The notes beneath the pieces were generated by a model. The model worked only from the letters and a program-made list of their open reading frames with translations. It had not been told where the DNA came from and did not search any database. A DNA stretch of 41,987 bases from CAZTTG01 sp964615935 (GTDB taxonomy: Bacteria; Planctomycetota; UBA1135; GCA-002686595), in the NCBI GenBank assembly GCA_964615935.1, contig CAZTTG010000052.1, positions 1-41,987 of the forward strand, in the 5' to 3' direction. Shown in pieces: positions 24,622 through 33,107 of the stretch. Within the stretch, counting starts at the first letter, position 1. Each line of letters opens with the position of its first letter. Position numbers and translations under genes: made by a program.

Positions 24622-25746
24622 TCAGCCCCGCCCCTCCTCCAGCGAGAGCCTCACGTCCGCCCGTACCCCCTCCTCCGGCTCGTTCCCGGCCGCCCGCTCC
24701 ACCGCCGCCAGCACCCCCCGATCCCGCCAGTAGCCCCGCACCAGGGCCCAGGCCGCCGCCTCCCGCACGATTCCCGCGGGATCCCGCTCCAGGGCCCCGA
24801 GCAGCGCGCCTCGACCCTCCTCCGAGCGGACGCTCGCCAGCGCCAGGGCCGCATTCCGCGCCAGCCCCGCACGCCGGGGGCGCCGCACGGGCGATCCCCG
24901 GAGCCAGGCAGCGAAGTCCTCATCCCCCCTCGCCTCGAGGAAGCCGCTCAGCCCCGTGCCCTCGAGCGCCGGGTGGAGGCCGAAGCGCTCGGAGCGATCG
25001 GGAGCGCCGGATCCCCATGGGCACACCTCCGAGCAGACGTCGCACCCGAAGACCCGGTCGCCGATCCTCTCCCGGATCCCCCGCGGCACGGACCCCCGGT
25101 TCTCGATCGTCTGGTAGCTGAGACACCGCCCCGAATCCACCACCCCCGGCTCGAGGATGGCCCCGGTGGGGCAGGCCTCCAGACACGCCGTGCAGGTCCC
25201 ACAGGATCCGGGAGGCGACGCCGTGGCGGGCTCCAGCTCCTGCTGCAGGATCAGCTCCCCGAGGAAGAACCAGGGGCCGAAGTCCGGGTGCAGGAGGTTG
25301 GCGGCCTTGGAGAGGAAGCCGAGCCCCGCCCGGGCCGCGTGGGAGCGCTCCAGGAGGGGTCCGGCGTCCACGATGGAACGGGAGGAGCCGCCCGCGAGGC
25401 CCTCCCGCGCCAGGCGGCGCGCGAGCTTGCGGAGGGCCCTCCCCAGGACCCCGTGGTAGTCGCGGCCGGCCGCGTAGCGCGCGATCCGGCCGCCCCCCGG
25501 CAGCTCGACGGCCGCCCTCGAGTGGGCCACCCCGACCACCACCAGGCTCCGGCCGCCCGCCAGGACCCGGCGGGGATCGGCGATGCGCTCCCGGTTGCGC
25601 TCCAGCCAGCCCATGTCCGCGTGAAGGCCGGCATCCAGCCAGCGCTCGAACCGCCGCCGGTCCGGCGGCGGGATCAGGGGAGCGATCCCCGCCAGGTCGA
25701 AGCCCAGCTCCCGCGCGATCTCCAGGACCCGATCCTCGGGGCGCAT
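24622..25746 (-). CDS. queG: Epoxyqueuosine reductase
   Basis: A 374-residue protein that catalyses the final step of queuosine synthesis in tRNA, reducing epoxyqueuosine with a cobalamin and two [4Fe-4S] clusters. Cluster cysteines are C182, C185, C188, C192 (CGTCTACLEACP) and C208, C235, C238, C242 (CDVCSEVCP). VDAGPLLER with the catalytic Asp128 and GLGFLSKAANLLHPDFGPWFF with an SK in place of the usual GKN are also seen. The C-terminal ~80 residues are HEAT-like repeats, normal for this family. With queA nearby, the last two Q steps are encoded in one neighbourhood but not in one operon. Confidence 0.95.
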   Translation of the reverse strand: MRPEDRVLEIARELGFDLAGIAPLIPPPDRRRFERWLDAGLHADMGWLERNRERIADPRRVLAGGRSLVVVGVAHSRAAVELPGGGRIARYAAGRDYHGVLGRALRKLARRLAREGLAGGSSRSIVDAGPLLERSHAARAGLGFLSKAANLLHPDFGPWFFLGELILQQELEPATASPPGSCGTCTACLEACPTGAILEPGVVDSGRCLSYQTIENRGSVPRGIRERIGDRVFGCDVCSEVCPWGSGAPDRSERFGLHPALEGTGLSGFLEARGDEDFAAWLRGSPVRRPRRAGLARNAALALASVRSEEGRGALLGALERDPAGIVREAAAWALVRGYWRDRGVLAAVERAAGNEPEEGVRADVRLSLEEGRG

Positions 25747-26092
25747 GGCCCGATTGTCGCGAGCCCCGCCGGCGGGCTCAACGCAGCGTCGGAGGGGGCC
25801 CGCCGGGCCCCGGGGCGGGGAGGCTCACCGGTGGAGGGGCGCCGGAGCCTCGCCCACACGCGCTCCCTCCGTCACAAAGCCCTTACAGAGCTCCAGTTAG
25901 GGCGTCGTAACCCCAGCAGGGTCGGACATTCGGCTAGATTCGCCGAAGTGGCCCGGGTAACCCCCAGGCCGGGCGGCCATAGTAGAATTGCGAACCTGTT
26001 GAGGGGGTTTCGGGTCGGCGCGCGTCCCGGGACCCACCCCCACCCTCAGACCCGGACTCTCCCCTGATGCCGACTCTGACAGGCCGGACCCG
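25747..26092. promoter_or_regulatory. Divergent control region between queG and sigma-factor gene
   Basis: 346 bp without a gene, with a local drop in GC. Two -10-like boxes on the plus strand, TAGATT (25935-25940) and TAGAAT (25983-25988), resemble the box before the tamB-like gene. No good -35 was seen for either. If the second is used, the sigma-factor transcript would have a leader of about 100 bases. Low certainty. Confidence 0.35.
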
Positions 26093-27022
26093 ATGATCGA
26101 GTCCGACTCCCCTTCCACCGGTCTGACGACCTCGGTGGGCATCGATCTCGCCACCTTGAGCACCAAGGTCGCCGGTCTGAAGGGGGAGGTTCCGGCGGGC
26201 GAGATGAAGCGCCTGCGGGAGGTGCTCGCGCAGGTCGAGCGCAGCCCGGAATCCCTGCGGGACGCGGTCTCGACGCGCCTGATGGACGTCTTCCGGCTCA
26301 AGTCCAGCCGCGCCTGCTTCGGTCTCCTGTACGAGCTCAACAGCCAGCACCTGCTGGCGCAGGTGGCGAGCTGTTTGCGGCGCTACGCCAGCCGATCCGA
26401 TCCGAGGGACGTGCTCCAGGAGGTCTTCTTCAACGTCTACCGCTACCCGCACCGCTTCAACTGCGAACGCGAGGACGCCTTCCGAGTCTGGTCGGCCATG
26501 ATCGTTCGCAACACGGTCCTCAAGCACCTGCGCTCACAGGGCCGCGGCGGTCGGATGGAGGTCCCCTTCGAGGACCTGTCCGAGCAGCCCGAGGTCCGCA
26601 CCAGCAATCCGCTCCGCGGAGTCATCGAGCGCGAGAGCGACGGAGTGTGCGGGCAGGTGTACGTCCTGTACCTCCACCTGTACCTGGAGTTCTACGGCAT
26701 GCTCTCCGAACGGGAGCGCCGGGCCATACATCTGGTCGAGGTGGAGGACAGCAGTTACCGAGAAGCGGCCGAGGTGCTCGGCATCAAGCTCGAGAACCTG
26801 AAGATGGTGATCTTCCGGGCTCGCCGGAAGATCCATCGCTCCATGAGAAGAGTGTTCGACGGTCTTCCCCCGGACTGCCGTCCCGCCCGCGATCCCAAGC
26901 CCTCCGCCGCCGAGCGCGCCCTGCCGGAGCCCACCGGACTGAACCGGGACCTGGCCGGGGCGCCGGCTCCGCGAGAGGCCCGGGATCGTTCGAACCCTGT
27001 CAAAGGGGGTCAAGATGAGTAG
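26093..27022 (+). CDS. RNA polymerase sigma-70 family factor (ECF-like)
   Basis: A 309-residue protein. Region 2 spans about 73-150, with DVLQEVFFNVYRYPHRF (106-121) as the core-binding/-10 segment and FRVWSAMIVRNTVLKHLRS after it. Region 4 is about 200-255 (LSERERRAIHLVEVEDSSYREAAEVLG then a recognition helix). About 70 extra residues precede region 2 and a ~50-residue Pro-rich tail follows region 4, both unusual for a minimal ECF factor. The last eight bases overlap the next gene, a zinc-finger protein likely to be its anti-sigma factor, so the factor is probably kept inactive until a signal arrives. Confidence 0.85.
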   Translation: MIESDSPSTGLTTSVGIDLATLSTKVAGLKGEVPAGEMKRLREVLAQVERSPESLRDAVSTRLMDVFRLKSSRACFGLLYELNSQHLLAQVASCLRRYASRSDPRDVLQEVFFNVYRYPHRFNCEREDAFRVWSAMIVRNTVLKHLRSQGRGGRMEVPFEDLSEQPEVRTSNPLRGVIERESDGVCGQVYVLYLHLYLEFYGMLSERERRAIHLVEVEDSSYREAAEVLGIKLENLKMVIFRARRKIHRSMRRVFDGLPPDCRPARDPKPSAAERALPEPTGLNRDLAGAPAPREARDRSNPVKGGQDE

Positions 27023-28073
27023 CGAAGGCCTGACCAGCCTGTGCGACCACTTCCAGCTGGACCTGTCCTGCCTGGTCGATGGTGAGCTCGAAGAGGTCGC
27101 CGCCACCCGCGCCATGTTGCACCTCGAGTCCTGCGGCGCCTGCCGCGACTTCTTCGAGGACACGCGCACCTGTCTCCAGCTCAACAAGGACATGTCCGAC
27201 CCGGACCGGCTCTTCGCCCGAATCGCGACCCTGACGGGGACCGATCTGGAGGCCGAGGTCCTCGGAATCGACCTGGTGAGCCGGCTGGCGACGATCTTCT
27301 ATCAACTCGGCAAGGCCTACCTGCTGACGGCCGTGGACGAGGGCTTCCGCGACCGCGTGTTCGAGCAGGCCCTGCCCCTCGAGACCACCCGCACCCGCGG
27401 CCGCGGGTTCGTGGATGGGGTCCTGACCTCGGGTCAAGACGAGGCCGGCGGCGTCGACTGGCGCCACGCTCGCGGCGTCCTCAACGGACGTCTCGACCGG
27501 ATCGAGAGCCCGATGGAGAAGGCCCGGCGCCTGCTGAGCGAGGCGATCGACGCCGATCCCTCCCACGAGGAGGCGCGCCTGTACCTGGCCTACCTGCACA
27601 AGAAGGAGGGCAAGAGGGTCCTCGCAGCGCAGGAGTATCGCCGCCTCTTCCGGTCGGCGATCGAGGAGAACAACCGCGGCCACGCCGCGATTCAGCTGGG
27701 AATCCTCAACGCGGACGAAGGCAGCTATCGCAAGGCCATCGCCTGCTTCCGCTGGATCACAATGAGCGGTCTGGCAGACCGCGACGGGCGGTTCTACGTC
27801 GCCCGCTTCAACATCGGGATGGACTGGGCGCTGGCCGGGAACATGCGGCGTTCCCTGGCGGCCTTCCGCGAGCTGCTCGACCACCACCCGGATCGCCTGG
27901 GTGAGGTGTCGGAGCTCTTCGCGAGCTCGCCCAAACTGCGCGCGGAGATCGAGTCGCAGGACGGCTTCCCCGAGGAGCTGCTCGCTACCTGCCCCGAGCT
28001 CTTCCGCAGCCCGCCCGATGAGGACCGCGAAGGGGATGGCGACCCGGCCTCGGCCGGGCCCACGGAGCTCTGA
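27015..28073 (+). CDS. Zinc-finger (HC2-type) anti-sigma-like protein with TPR domain
   Basis: A 352-residue protein overlapping the sigma-factor gene by eight bases. The N-terminus has the anti-sigma zinc pattern H36-x3-C40-x2-C43 (LHLESCGACRDFF) with an LVDGEL motif before it. Residues ~165-300 form TPR-like helical repeats (AIDADPSHEEARLYLAYLHKKEGK, NRGHAAIQLGILNADEGSYRKAI). No membrane segment is seen, so it is probably cytoplasmic, unlike classic membrane-anchored anti-sigma factors; the TPR part may read a protein partner. AAGGGGG upstream of the ATG is a good ribosome site. Only 2 bp separate it from the exported-protein gene. Confidence 0.78.
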   Translation: MSSEGLTSLCDHFQLDLSCLVDGELEEVAATRAMLHLESCGACRDFFEDTRTCLQLNKDMSDPDRLFARIATLTGTDLEAEVLGIDLVSRLATIFYQLGKAYLLTAVDEGFRDRVFEQALPLETTRTRGRGFVDGVLTSGQDEAGGVDWRHARGVLNGRLDRIESPMEKARRLLSEAIDADPSHEEARLYLAYLHKKEGKRVLAAQEYRRLFRSAIEENNRGHAAIQLGILNADEGSYRKAIACFRWITMSGLADRDGRFYVARFNIGMDWALAGNMRRSLAAFRELLDHHPDRLGEVSELFASSPKLRAEIESQDGFPEELLATCPELFRSPPDEDREGDGDPASAGPTEL

Positions 28074-28075
28074 AA

Positions 28076-28738
28076 ATGAAACGCAAGACACTTCGGCAAT
28101 CGGCGACCGCACGGTACAGCGCCCCGTGGGTCGCGACGTTGGTGATGGCGCTCGTCCTGGGGACCGGGGGAACCCCGGGCTTCGCCGGTGACGGCGGCGG
28201 ATCCAACGAGGGCGGGGAAGAGGTCGGGACCCTCCCGGTCGTCTCGCAGAGGACCGCCCTCGACGAGCTGCCCTACGGCAAGCTCTCCGACCTGTACAAG
28301 CCGGCCTTCGTGCTGGTGGGCGACCATCAGGACATTCTGAACCTGATCACCTACGCCGGCGGCACCGGCTTCGTGACCGTCCACGAGTCCGCTACCAAGG
28401 ACCGGACCCTGTACGCCTTCCACGGCCAGGTCCAGGTGGCCCTCGACCGGGCGACCTTCGAGCTCGGGCGCGTGGCGGTCCACTTCCGGCCCGGCGCCGA
28501 GTACGTCGGCGGCCTGTCGGCCGTCGAGTGGGACGGCTACTGGAGCGGCCGCCGGGGTCTGAGCGTGCAGGGCGGCTTCTGCGTCCCGCTGGAGCGGCTG
28601 GTGAACGCCGGCCTGCTCGACCGGGCGCCGGCCACGCTCTGGAGCGCCAGCCCGAAGGGCGAGATCAGCATGCTGAGGATGTCCACCCGGGGCACCCAGC
28701 TCGTCCTCGAGCAGGAGCGCAAGCAGCTCGAGCTCTGA
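28076..28738 (+). CDS. Exported protein of the sigma/anti-sigma operon, unknown function
   Basis: A 220-residue protein with a long Sec-type signal (basic MKRKTLRQ, hydrophobic WVATLVMALVLG, likely cleavage near GFAG at ~38). The mature part is mixed alpha/beta with LVGDHQDILNLITYAGGTGFVTVHES as its most distinctive stretch. I recognise no family. It follows the zinc-finger gene by two bases and is closed by a strong hairpin, so it is the third gene of this operon and may be its sensor or a target in the periplasm. Confidence 0.7.
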   Translation: MKRKTLRQSATARYSAPWVATLVMALVLGTGGTPGFAGDGGGSNEGGEEVGTLPVVSQRTALDELPYGKLSDLYKPAFVLVGDHQDILNLITYAGGTGFVTVHESATKDRTLYAFHGQVQVALDRATFELGRVAVHFRPGAEYVGGLSAVEWDGYWSGRRGLSVQGGFCVPLERLVNAGLLDRAPATLWSASPKGEISMLRMSTRGTQLVLEQERKQLEL

Positions 28739-28761
28739 GCCCTCGCCGGCGAACGACATCA

Positions 28762-28798
28762 GCGAGCCCGGTCGGGGACGAGCCCCGCCCGGGCTCGC
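28762..28798 (+). terminator. Strong two-part hairpin after the sigma operon
   Basis: GCGAGCCCGG pairs with CCGGGCTCGC (10 bp) around an inner CGGGG/CCCCG stem and a 5-base loop, 23 bp after the stop. No U tract follows. Confidence 0.6.
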
Positions 28799-28897
28799 GG
28801 CCTGTTCGGGCCTCCCCCGACGCGCCCCGGGGTGCCCTCCGAAGGCCTCATGCAGCCCGCCGCGGCTCCGATAACCGGGGCACGGGGGGAACGCGCC

Positions 28898-30427
28898 ATG
28901 GAACCGGTCTTCGCTCAGATCCACTTGCCCCCGGTGCTGCGCCCGGCGACCGCCCTGCAGTCCGACCTGTCGGCCGTGCTGAGGGAGGGGAGGGTCCTGG
29001 CGGGAGAGGTGCTCCAGAGCCTGGGCGGCGGCACGGTCCTGGTGGGGATCGGCCGCCACCGGGTCCCGGCCCGATCGCAGGTCGAGATGCAGCCCGGCCA
29101 GCGGTTCCTGTTCCAGGTCGTGGGGAGCGGCGACCAGCTCGCCCTCCGCCTCATCGCGCCCGCCGCGGAGGGGGAGTCCCCCCTGCTGCGCGCCCTGCGT
29201 CGGGTGGCCGGGCTCGATCGGCCGGCGGGAGAGCTCCTGACCGAGCTGGAGCGCGTCCTGACCGCCCCCCGCGGTCGGGGCGAGCTCGACTCCCCCGCCG
29301 CGGGACGGCTGCTGGCCGAGCTCGACGCCCACGTCTTCCGGGCGGGCCTCGGCGGGGAGGACCTGAGGCGGATCCTGCGGCGATCGGGCGCCGGCTACGA
29401 GGCCGGTCTGGTCCGGGAGGGCGTGGATCGGCTCGGCCCCGGACGCGTTCGGGTCCTCGGCCGCCAGCTCGCCCAGAACCTCCTCGAGGGCCTGGCGTCC
29501 TCGCCCGAGCCCCCCGCTGGCGAGCCGCCGGAGCGCGGCATCGCGATCCTCCGGGAGGCCCTCCGGGAGGCCGTCCTGGACGCCCTGCGCGGGGGAGGGG
29601 ACGAGGAGGGCAAGAGCCCTCCCCGGGCCCGCCCGCTCCCTGCCCGCGCCCCGGGCGGATTCGAGGAGCTGGCGCGCGACCTGCCCGAGATCTTGAGGAA
29701 GGGGATCGCGAGGCTGCCCGAGGGAGCCCTGCGCCAGCGCGCGACCGCCCGTCTGCCTCGGGTGATCGGGAGGCTGGGCGGGCTCGAGCTGCGCTGCCTG
29801 GTCGTGCGCATCCTGGGGGAGCCCCTGGAGGAGGGGACCGCCGGGGCGCGGGCGCGGGGCGCGGCGGCCGAGGGCATCGAGCCCGATCCGGCGCCGCTCG
29901 ACCTCAAGGGAAAGCTGCTCGCCGCCCTTCGCGAGCTCCCCGAGGGCCGGCTGCGCTCGGCCCTGATCCGCGCCGCGGGGGGCATCGAAGCCGAGCAGCT
30001 CCTCAACCTCGCGCGCCAGGAGTCCAGCGAGCCCCTGCACTGGAGCCTGCCCGTCGCCGAGGGGAGCCGGCTGAGCTCGGCTCACCTCTTCCATCAGCGG
30101 ACCTGGGAGGACGCCGAGGGCTCCCGGGCGCCGGGCGCACCCCTGCACCGATTGACCCTGGCAGTGGACCTGACGGGCACCGGAGCCGTGCGCGCCGATC
30201 TGGTGCTACGAGCGGGCTCCCTCTCCGTGCGCGTGCTCGCGGCCGAGGAGGAGGTGGCCGAACGGCTGCGGCAGGAGATCCCCGCCCTCGTCCAGGCCCT
30301 GGCCGCCGGGGGGCGCCGGGTCGGCGTCCGGGTGGACGCGGGCTCGCTCGAGGAGGTCGAGGTGGGCGAGCGGGCCCTCGACATCCAGCTCCTGCGCGAG
30401 CAGCACCTGATGGATGTGGAGGGCTGA
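28898..30427 (+). CDS. FliK-like hook-length-control C-terminal domain protein
   Basis: A 509-residue protein from ATG 28898, chosen because a G-rich site precedes it; ATG 28850 and GTG 28832 are alternatives. The middle is Arg/Glu/Leu-rich helix. Residues ~380-485 (HWSLPVAEG, LTLAVDLTGTGAVRADLVLRAGSLSVRVLAAEEEVAERLRQEI) match the C-terminal domain of FliK, which in flagellar systems switches the export gate from rod/hook to filament substrates. No other flagellar structural genes are in the window. The next gene, an FlhB C-terminal-like protein, starts three bases after the stop, the same pairing as ylqG-ylqH of Bacillus. Confidence 0.72.
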   Translation: MEPVFAQIHLPPVLRPATALQSDLSAVLREGRVLAGEVLQSLGGGTVLVGIGRHRVPARSQVEMQPGQRFLFQVVGSGDQLALRLIAPAAEGESPLLRALRRVAGLDRPAGELLTELERVLTAPRGRGELDSPAAGRLLAELDAHVFRAGLGGEDLRRILRRSGAGYEAGLVREGVDRLGPGRVRVLGRQLAQNLLEGLASSPEPPAGEPPERGIAILREALREAVLDALRGGGDEEGKSPPRARPLPARAPGGFEELARDLPEILRKGIARLPEGALRQRATARLPRVIGRLGGLELRCLVVRILGEPLEEGTAGARARGAAAEGIEPDPAPLDLKGKLLAALRELPEGRLRSALIRAAGGIEAEQLLNLARQESSEPLHWSLPVAEGSRLSSAHLFHQRTWEDAEGSRAPGAPLHRLTLAVDLTGTGAVRADLVLRAGSLSVRVLAAEEEVAERLRQEIPALVQALAAGGRRVGVRVDAGSLEEVEVGERALDIQLLREQHLMDVEG

Positions 30428-30429
30428 GG

Positions 30430-30795
30430 GTGGACGGGGACCGACGAGCGCATCCCGGGAGCGGCTCGAGCGGGCCCGAGAGGCGCGCCGCGGCCCTGCG
30501 CCACGAGCCCGGCGGGGAGGGCGCGCCGGTCGTCGCGGCCGCCGGACGCGGCCACCTCGCCGAGCTCATCCTGGAGGTGGCTCGCGAGCGGGGAGTGCCG
30601 GTGCGCGAGGACGCCGACCTGGTCGAGCTCCTGGCCGCCTGCGAGCTGGGGGAGGAGATCCCGGTGGAGGTCTGGGGCGCGGTGGCGGAGCTTCTGGCCT
30701 GGCTGTACCGGGTCGATCGAATGCTGCTGGAGGAGGAGGCGGCCCGCCCCACCCGGGCTGGCTCCCGGCGGGCGGAGGGCGCCCGGGACGACTAG
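30430..30795 (+). CDS. FlhB C-terminal-domain-like protein (YlqH type)
   Basis: A 121-residue protein starting at GTG 30430, two bases behind the FliK-like stop. AALRHEPGGEGAPVVAAAGRG followed by LAELILEVARERGVPVREDADLVELLAACELGEEIPVEVWGAVAELLAWLYRVD corresponds to the cytoplasmic part of FlhB, downstream of its self-cleaving NPTH site. NPTH itself and the membrane domain are absent, as in orphan YlqH proteins. It probably binds the FliK-like partner. Its TAG stop shares the bases CTAG with the stop of the convergent aminotransferase gene. Confidence 0.8.
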   Translation: MDGDRRAHPGSGSSGPERRAAALRHEPGGEGAPVVAAAGRGHLAELILEVARERGVPVREDADLVELLAACELGEEIPVEVWGAVAELLAWLYRVDRMLLEEEAARPTRAGSRRAEGARDD

Positions 30796-31985
30796 GGCGC
30801 CTGCTTCTGGGGTGCGGCGGCCGCGACCTCGCTCACCGCCTCGATGGCCGCGTCGATGTCGCTGTCGACGTTCATGGGACCCACGCTCATGCGCACGGTG
30901 CCCCGCGGGGAGGTGCCCATGTGCTCGTGGATCAGGGGGGCGCAGTGGAGCCCCGTGCGCGTGGCGATGTTGTGGTCCACGTCCAGCAGGGCGCCGGTGT
31001 CGGCGGCGTCGCGCCCCTCCACCGAGAAGCTCACCACCGGCAGGCGGTGCTCGAGCTTGGTGGTGCCGTGGATGGTCACGCCCTCGATCTGCGTCAGGGC
31101 CTCCTGCAGGCGGCTGAAGAGCGCCATCTCGTGCCGGTAGATGGCGTCCATGCCCTTCTCGGCGATGTACTCCTGGGCCAGATAGAGGCCCACGATCCCC
31201 AGCACGTTGGCCGTGCCCACCTCGAAGCGGAAGGGGTAGTCCTCCAGGTGGAAGGGATAGGCGGAGCGGACCCCGGTCCCGCCCGAGCGGGTGATGCGCA
31301 CGTCCACCCCCTCGCTCACGTAGAGGCCTCCGATCCCGGTCGGCGCCAGGAGGGACTTGTGGCCGGTGAAGGCCAGGGCGTCGATGCCCATCGCCTGCAC
31401 GTCGACGGGCACGACCCCGGCCGTCTGGGCGGTGTCGACCACCATCAGGATGCCCCGCTCATGGCACAGCCGGCCGATCTCGGCCAGGGGCTGCACGGTC
31501 CCGATCACGTTGGAGCCGTGGTTGATCACGACCAGGCGCGTGTTGTCGCGGAAGCGCCGGGCGATCTCCTGGGGATCGACCCTCCCATCGCTCTCGCAGG
31601 GCACGTACTCCCGGGTGATCACCTTGTCCCGGGCCATGGAGTTCAGGGGGCGGATCACCGAGTTGTGCTCCAGCACCGTGCTGACCACGTGATCCCCCTC
31701 GCTGACCATGCCCGCGATCAGGATGTTCAGGGCGTCGGAGGCGTTGTAGGTGAAGCACAGACGATCGGAGTCGGTGCCGTTGAAGAGCTGCGTCAGTGAC
31801 CTGCGCGCGGCCTCGATCAGGTCTCCGCCCACCATGCACAGGTCGAATCCGGAGCGGCCCGGGTTCACGCCGTAGCGCTTGTACATGTCCAGCATCCGGT
31901 CCATGACCTCGGGGGGCTTGGGATAGACCGTGGCCGCGTTGTCCAGGTAGATGACGTCCTCGATGCCGGCGGGGATCTCGATCAC
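30792..31985 (-). CDS. Cysteine desulfurase-like class V aminotransferase
   Basis: A 397-residue pyridoxal-phosphate enzyme. D185 (VVDTAQTAG) and K210 (FTGHKSLLAPTGIGGLYV) are the cofactor-binding residues. C348 in RTGLHCAPLIHEHMGTSPRGTVR sits where NifS/SufS-type enzymes carry the sulfur-accepting cysteine. The overall pattern matches the cysteine desulfurase-related family with the TGLHCAPLxH signature rather than IscS itself. It probably mobilises sulfur from cysteine for clusters or cofactors; QueG and ThiE nearby have such needs, but no direct link is shown. The lipase-like gene lies 78 bp upstream on the same strand. Confidence 0.85.
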   Translation of the reverse strand: MIEIPAGIEDVIYLDNAATVYPKPPEVMDRMLDMYKRYGVNPGRSGFDLCMVGGDLIEAARRSLTQLFNGTDSDRLCFTYNASDALNILIAGMVSEGDHVVSTVLEHNSVIRPLNSMARDKVITREYVPCESDGRVDPQEIARRFRDNTRLVVINHGSNVIGTVQPLAEIGRLCHERGILMVVDTAQTAGVVPVDVQAMGIDALAFTGHKSLLAPTGIGGLYVSEGVDVRITRSGGTGVRSAYPFHLEDYPFRFEVGTANVLGIVGLYLAQEYIAEKGMDAIYRHEMALFSRLQEALTQIEGVTIHGTTKLEHRLPVVSFSVEGRDAADTGALLDVDHNIATRTGLHCAPLIHEHMGTSPRGTVRMSVGPMNVDSDIDAAIEAVSEVAAAAPQKQAP

Positions 31986-32063
31986 GATGAGCCTCGAAAG
32001 CGGTTGCCTTCCATGTCGACGGCCGCCCGACCCATGCGTCGGGCGGCATTTGAATCCAGCAGT

Positions 32064-33107
32064 TTAGCGCAGCCGGCGGGGGCGGCAAGGGGAGGGGACG
32101 TCCCGGGCCAGAAGGTCGCTCGGACCGGGCCCGCGCGCGCCTTCGGCGGGGGGGAGCGTGCCCCGCGCCCCGCCCGGTCTCCGCGGGGCTCGAGCGGGCG
32201 GAGCCGCCCGGACCTCGTCCAGCCAGTCGCCGACCTGCTCGGCGGCGCCGCGCAGGAACAGGGGCGAGGTGTGTCCCACCGGGACGTCCAGCACGCGGTC
32301 ATCGCCCTCTCCGAGCGCCGCGGACCAGGGCGGGATCACCAGGTTGTCGCACGTCGAGACCAGGCTGTGCACGGGGACCTCGCTCTGCCGATCGGCGGAG
32401 AGGCTCGAGAGGAGGGCGCTCCCCGGCCGCAGGTCGCGCGAGCTCCGGCCGCAGCCCAGGGAGGCCATGCGCGTGCCGCGGTGGGGGGAGGCGATGCTGA
32501 TCACCACGGCCACCCGGTCCCGCCGCCCGGAGAGGACGCACATCCGCGCGAGCACGCCCCCCATGCTGTGGCCGACGATGGCGATCGGGCGATCCCCGCC
32601 GGCGCGGTGGACGCTCGCGACCCTCCGCCGCACGAAGACCGCGTTCGCGCGCAGCGACCTCAGGGTGGAGGGCAGATTGCCCAGGACCGGCTGGTACCCC
32701 CGGGCTGCGAGCCGGCGCGCGAGGGGCCACATGACGCCGGCGTTCTCCAGGTATCCGGCCAGGAGCAGGACCGGCATCCCTCCCCCCGAGGTCAGCGGCG
32801 CGCAGCGGAAGGGCCGCAGGCCGTGCGCGAGCTGGAGCGCCCAGGTCGCGGCCTGCCAGAGCATCTCGACCGGGAGCCACAGCAGCCGGCGCGGGATGGG
32901 GACCACCCCGGGAGCGAAGGCCGCCCCCCGATCCGGATCGGGGGGAATCCCGCGTCCCAGGAGCGAGGCCACGAGGGAGGTCCCGAGGACGAAGACCGGC
33001 GCCGGGAGCACCAGGAGCAGTGCAGCGGCGAGCGCGAGGTCCAGGATCAGGCCTTGGGTCACGGGAATCCCGGCGGCCGCCCGGGCGCCGCCCCACCCCG
33101 CACCCAT
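32064..33107 (-). CDS. Lipase/esterase-like alpha/beta hydrolase, membrane-anchored
   Basis: A 347-residue protein. ATG 33107 is chosen because upstream codons have shadow-like composition; GTG 33062 is an alternative directly before the hydrophobic segment. Residues ~18-48 form a membrane anchor. The hydrolase domain shows PVLLLAGYLENAGVMWPLARRL (oxyanion region), GHSMGG with nucleophile S181, and likely D254 (CDNLVIPP) and H279 (VGHTSPLF) of the triad. The form is that of triacylglycerol lipases or PGAP1-like esterases. The substrate is unknown; the anchor suggests action at the membrane or in the periplasm. Confidence 0.78.
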   Translation of the reverse strand: MGAGWGGARAAAGIPVTQGLILDLALAAALLLVLPAPVFVLGTSLVASLLGRGIPPDPDRGAAFAPGVVPIPRRLLWLPVEMLWQAATWALQLAHGLRPFRCAPLTSGGGMPVLLLAGYLENAGVMWPLARRLAARGYQPVLGNLPSTLRSLRANAVFVRRRVASVHRAGGDRPIAIVGHSMGGVLARMCVLSGRRDRVAVVISIASPHRGTRMASLGCGRSSRDLRPGSALLSSLSADRQSEVPVHSLVSTCDNLVIPPWSAALGEGDDRVLDVPVGHTSPLFLRGAAEQVGDWLDEVRAAPPARAPRRPGGARGTLPPAEGARGPGPSDLLARDVPSPCRPRRLR

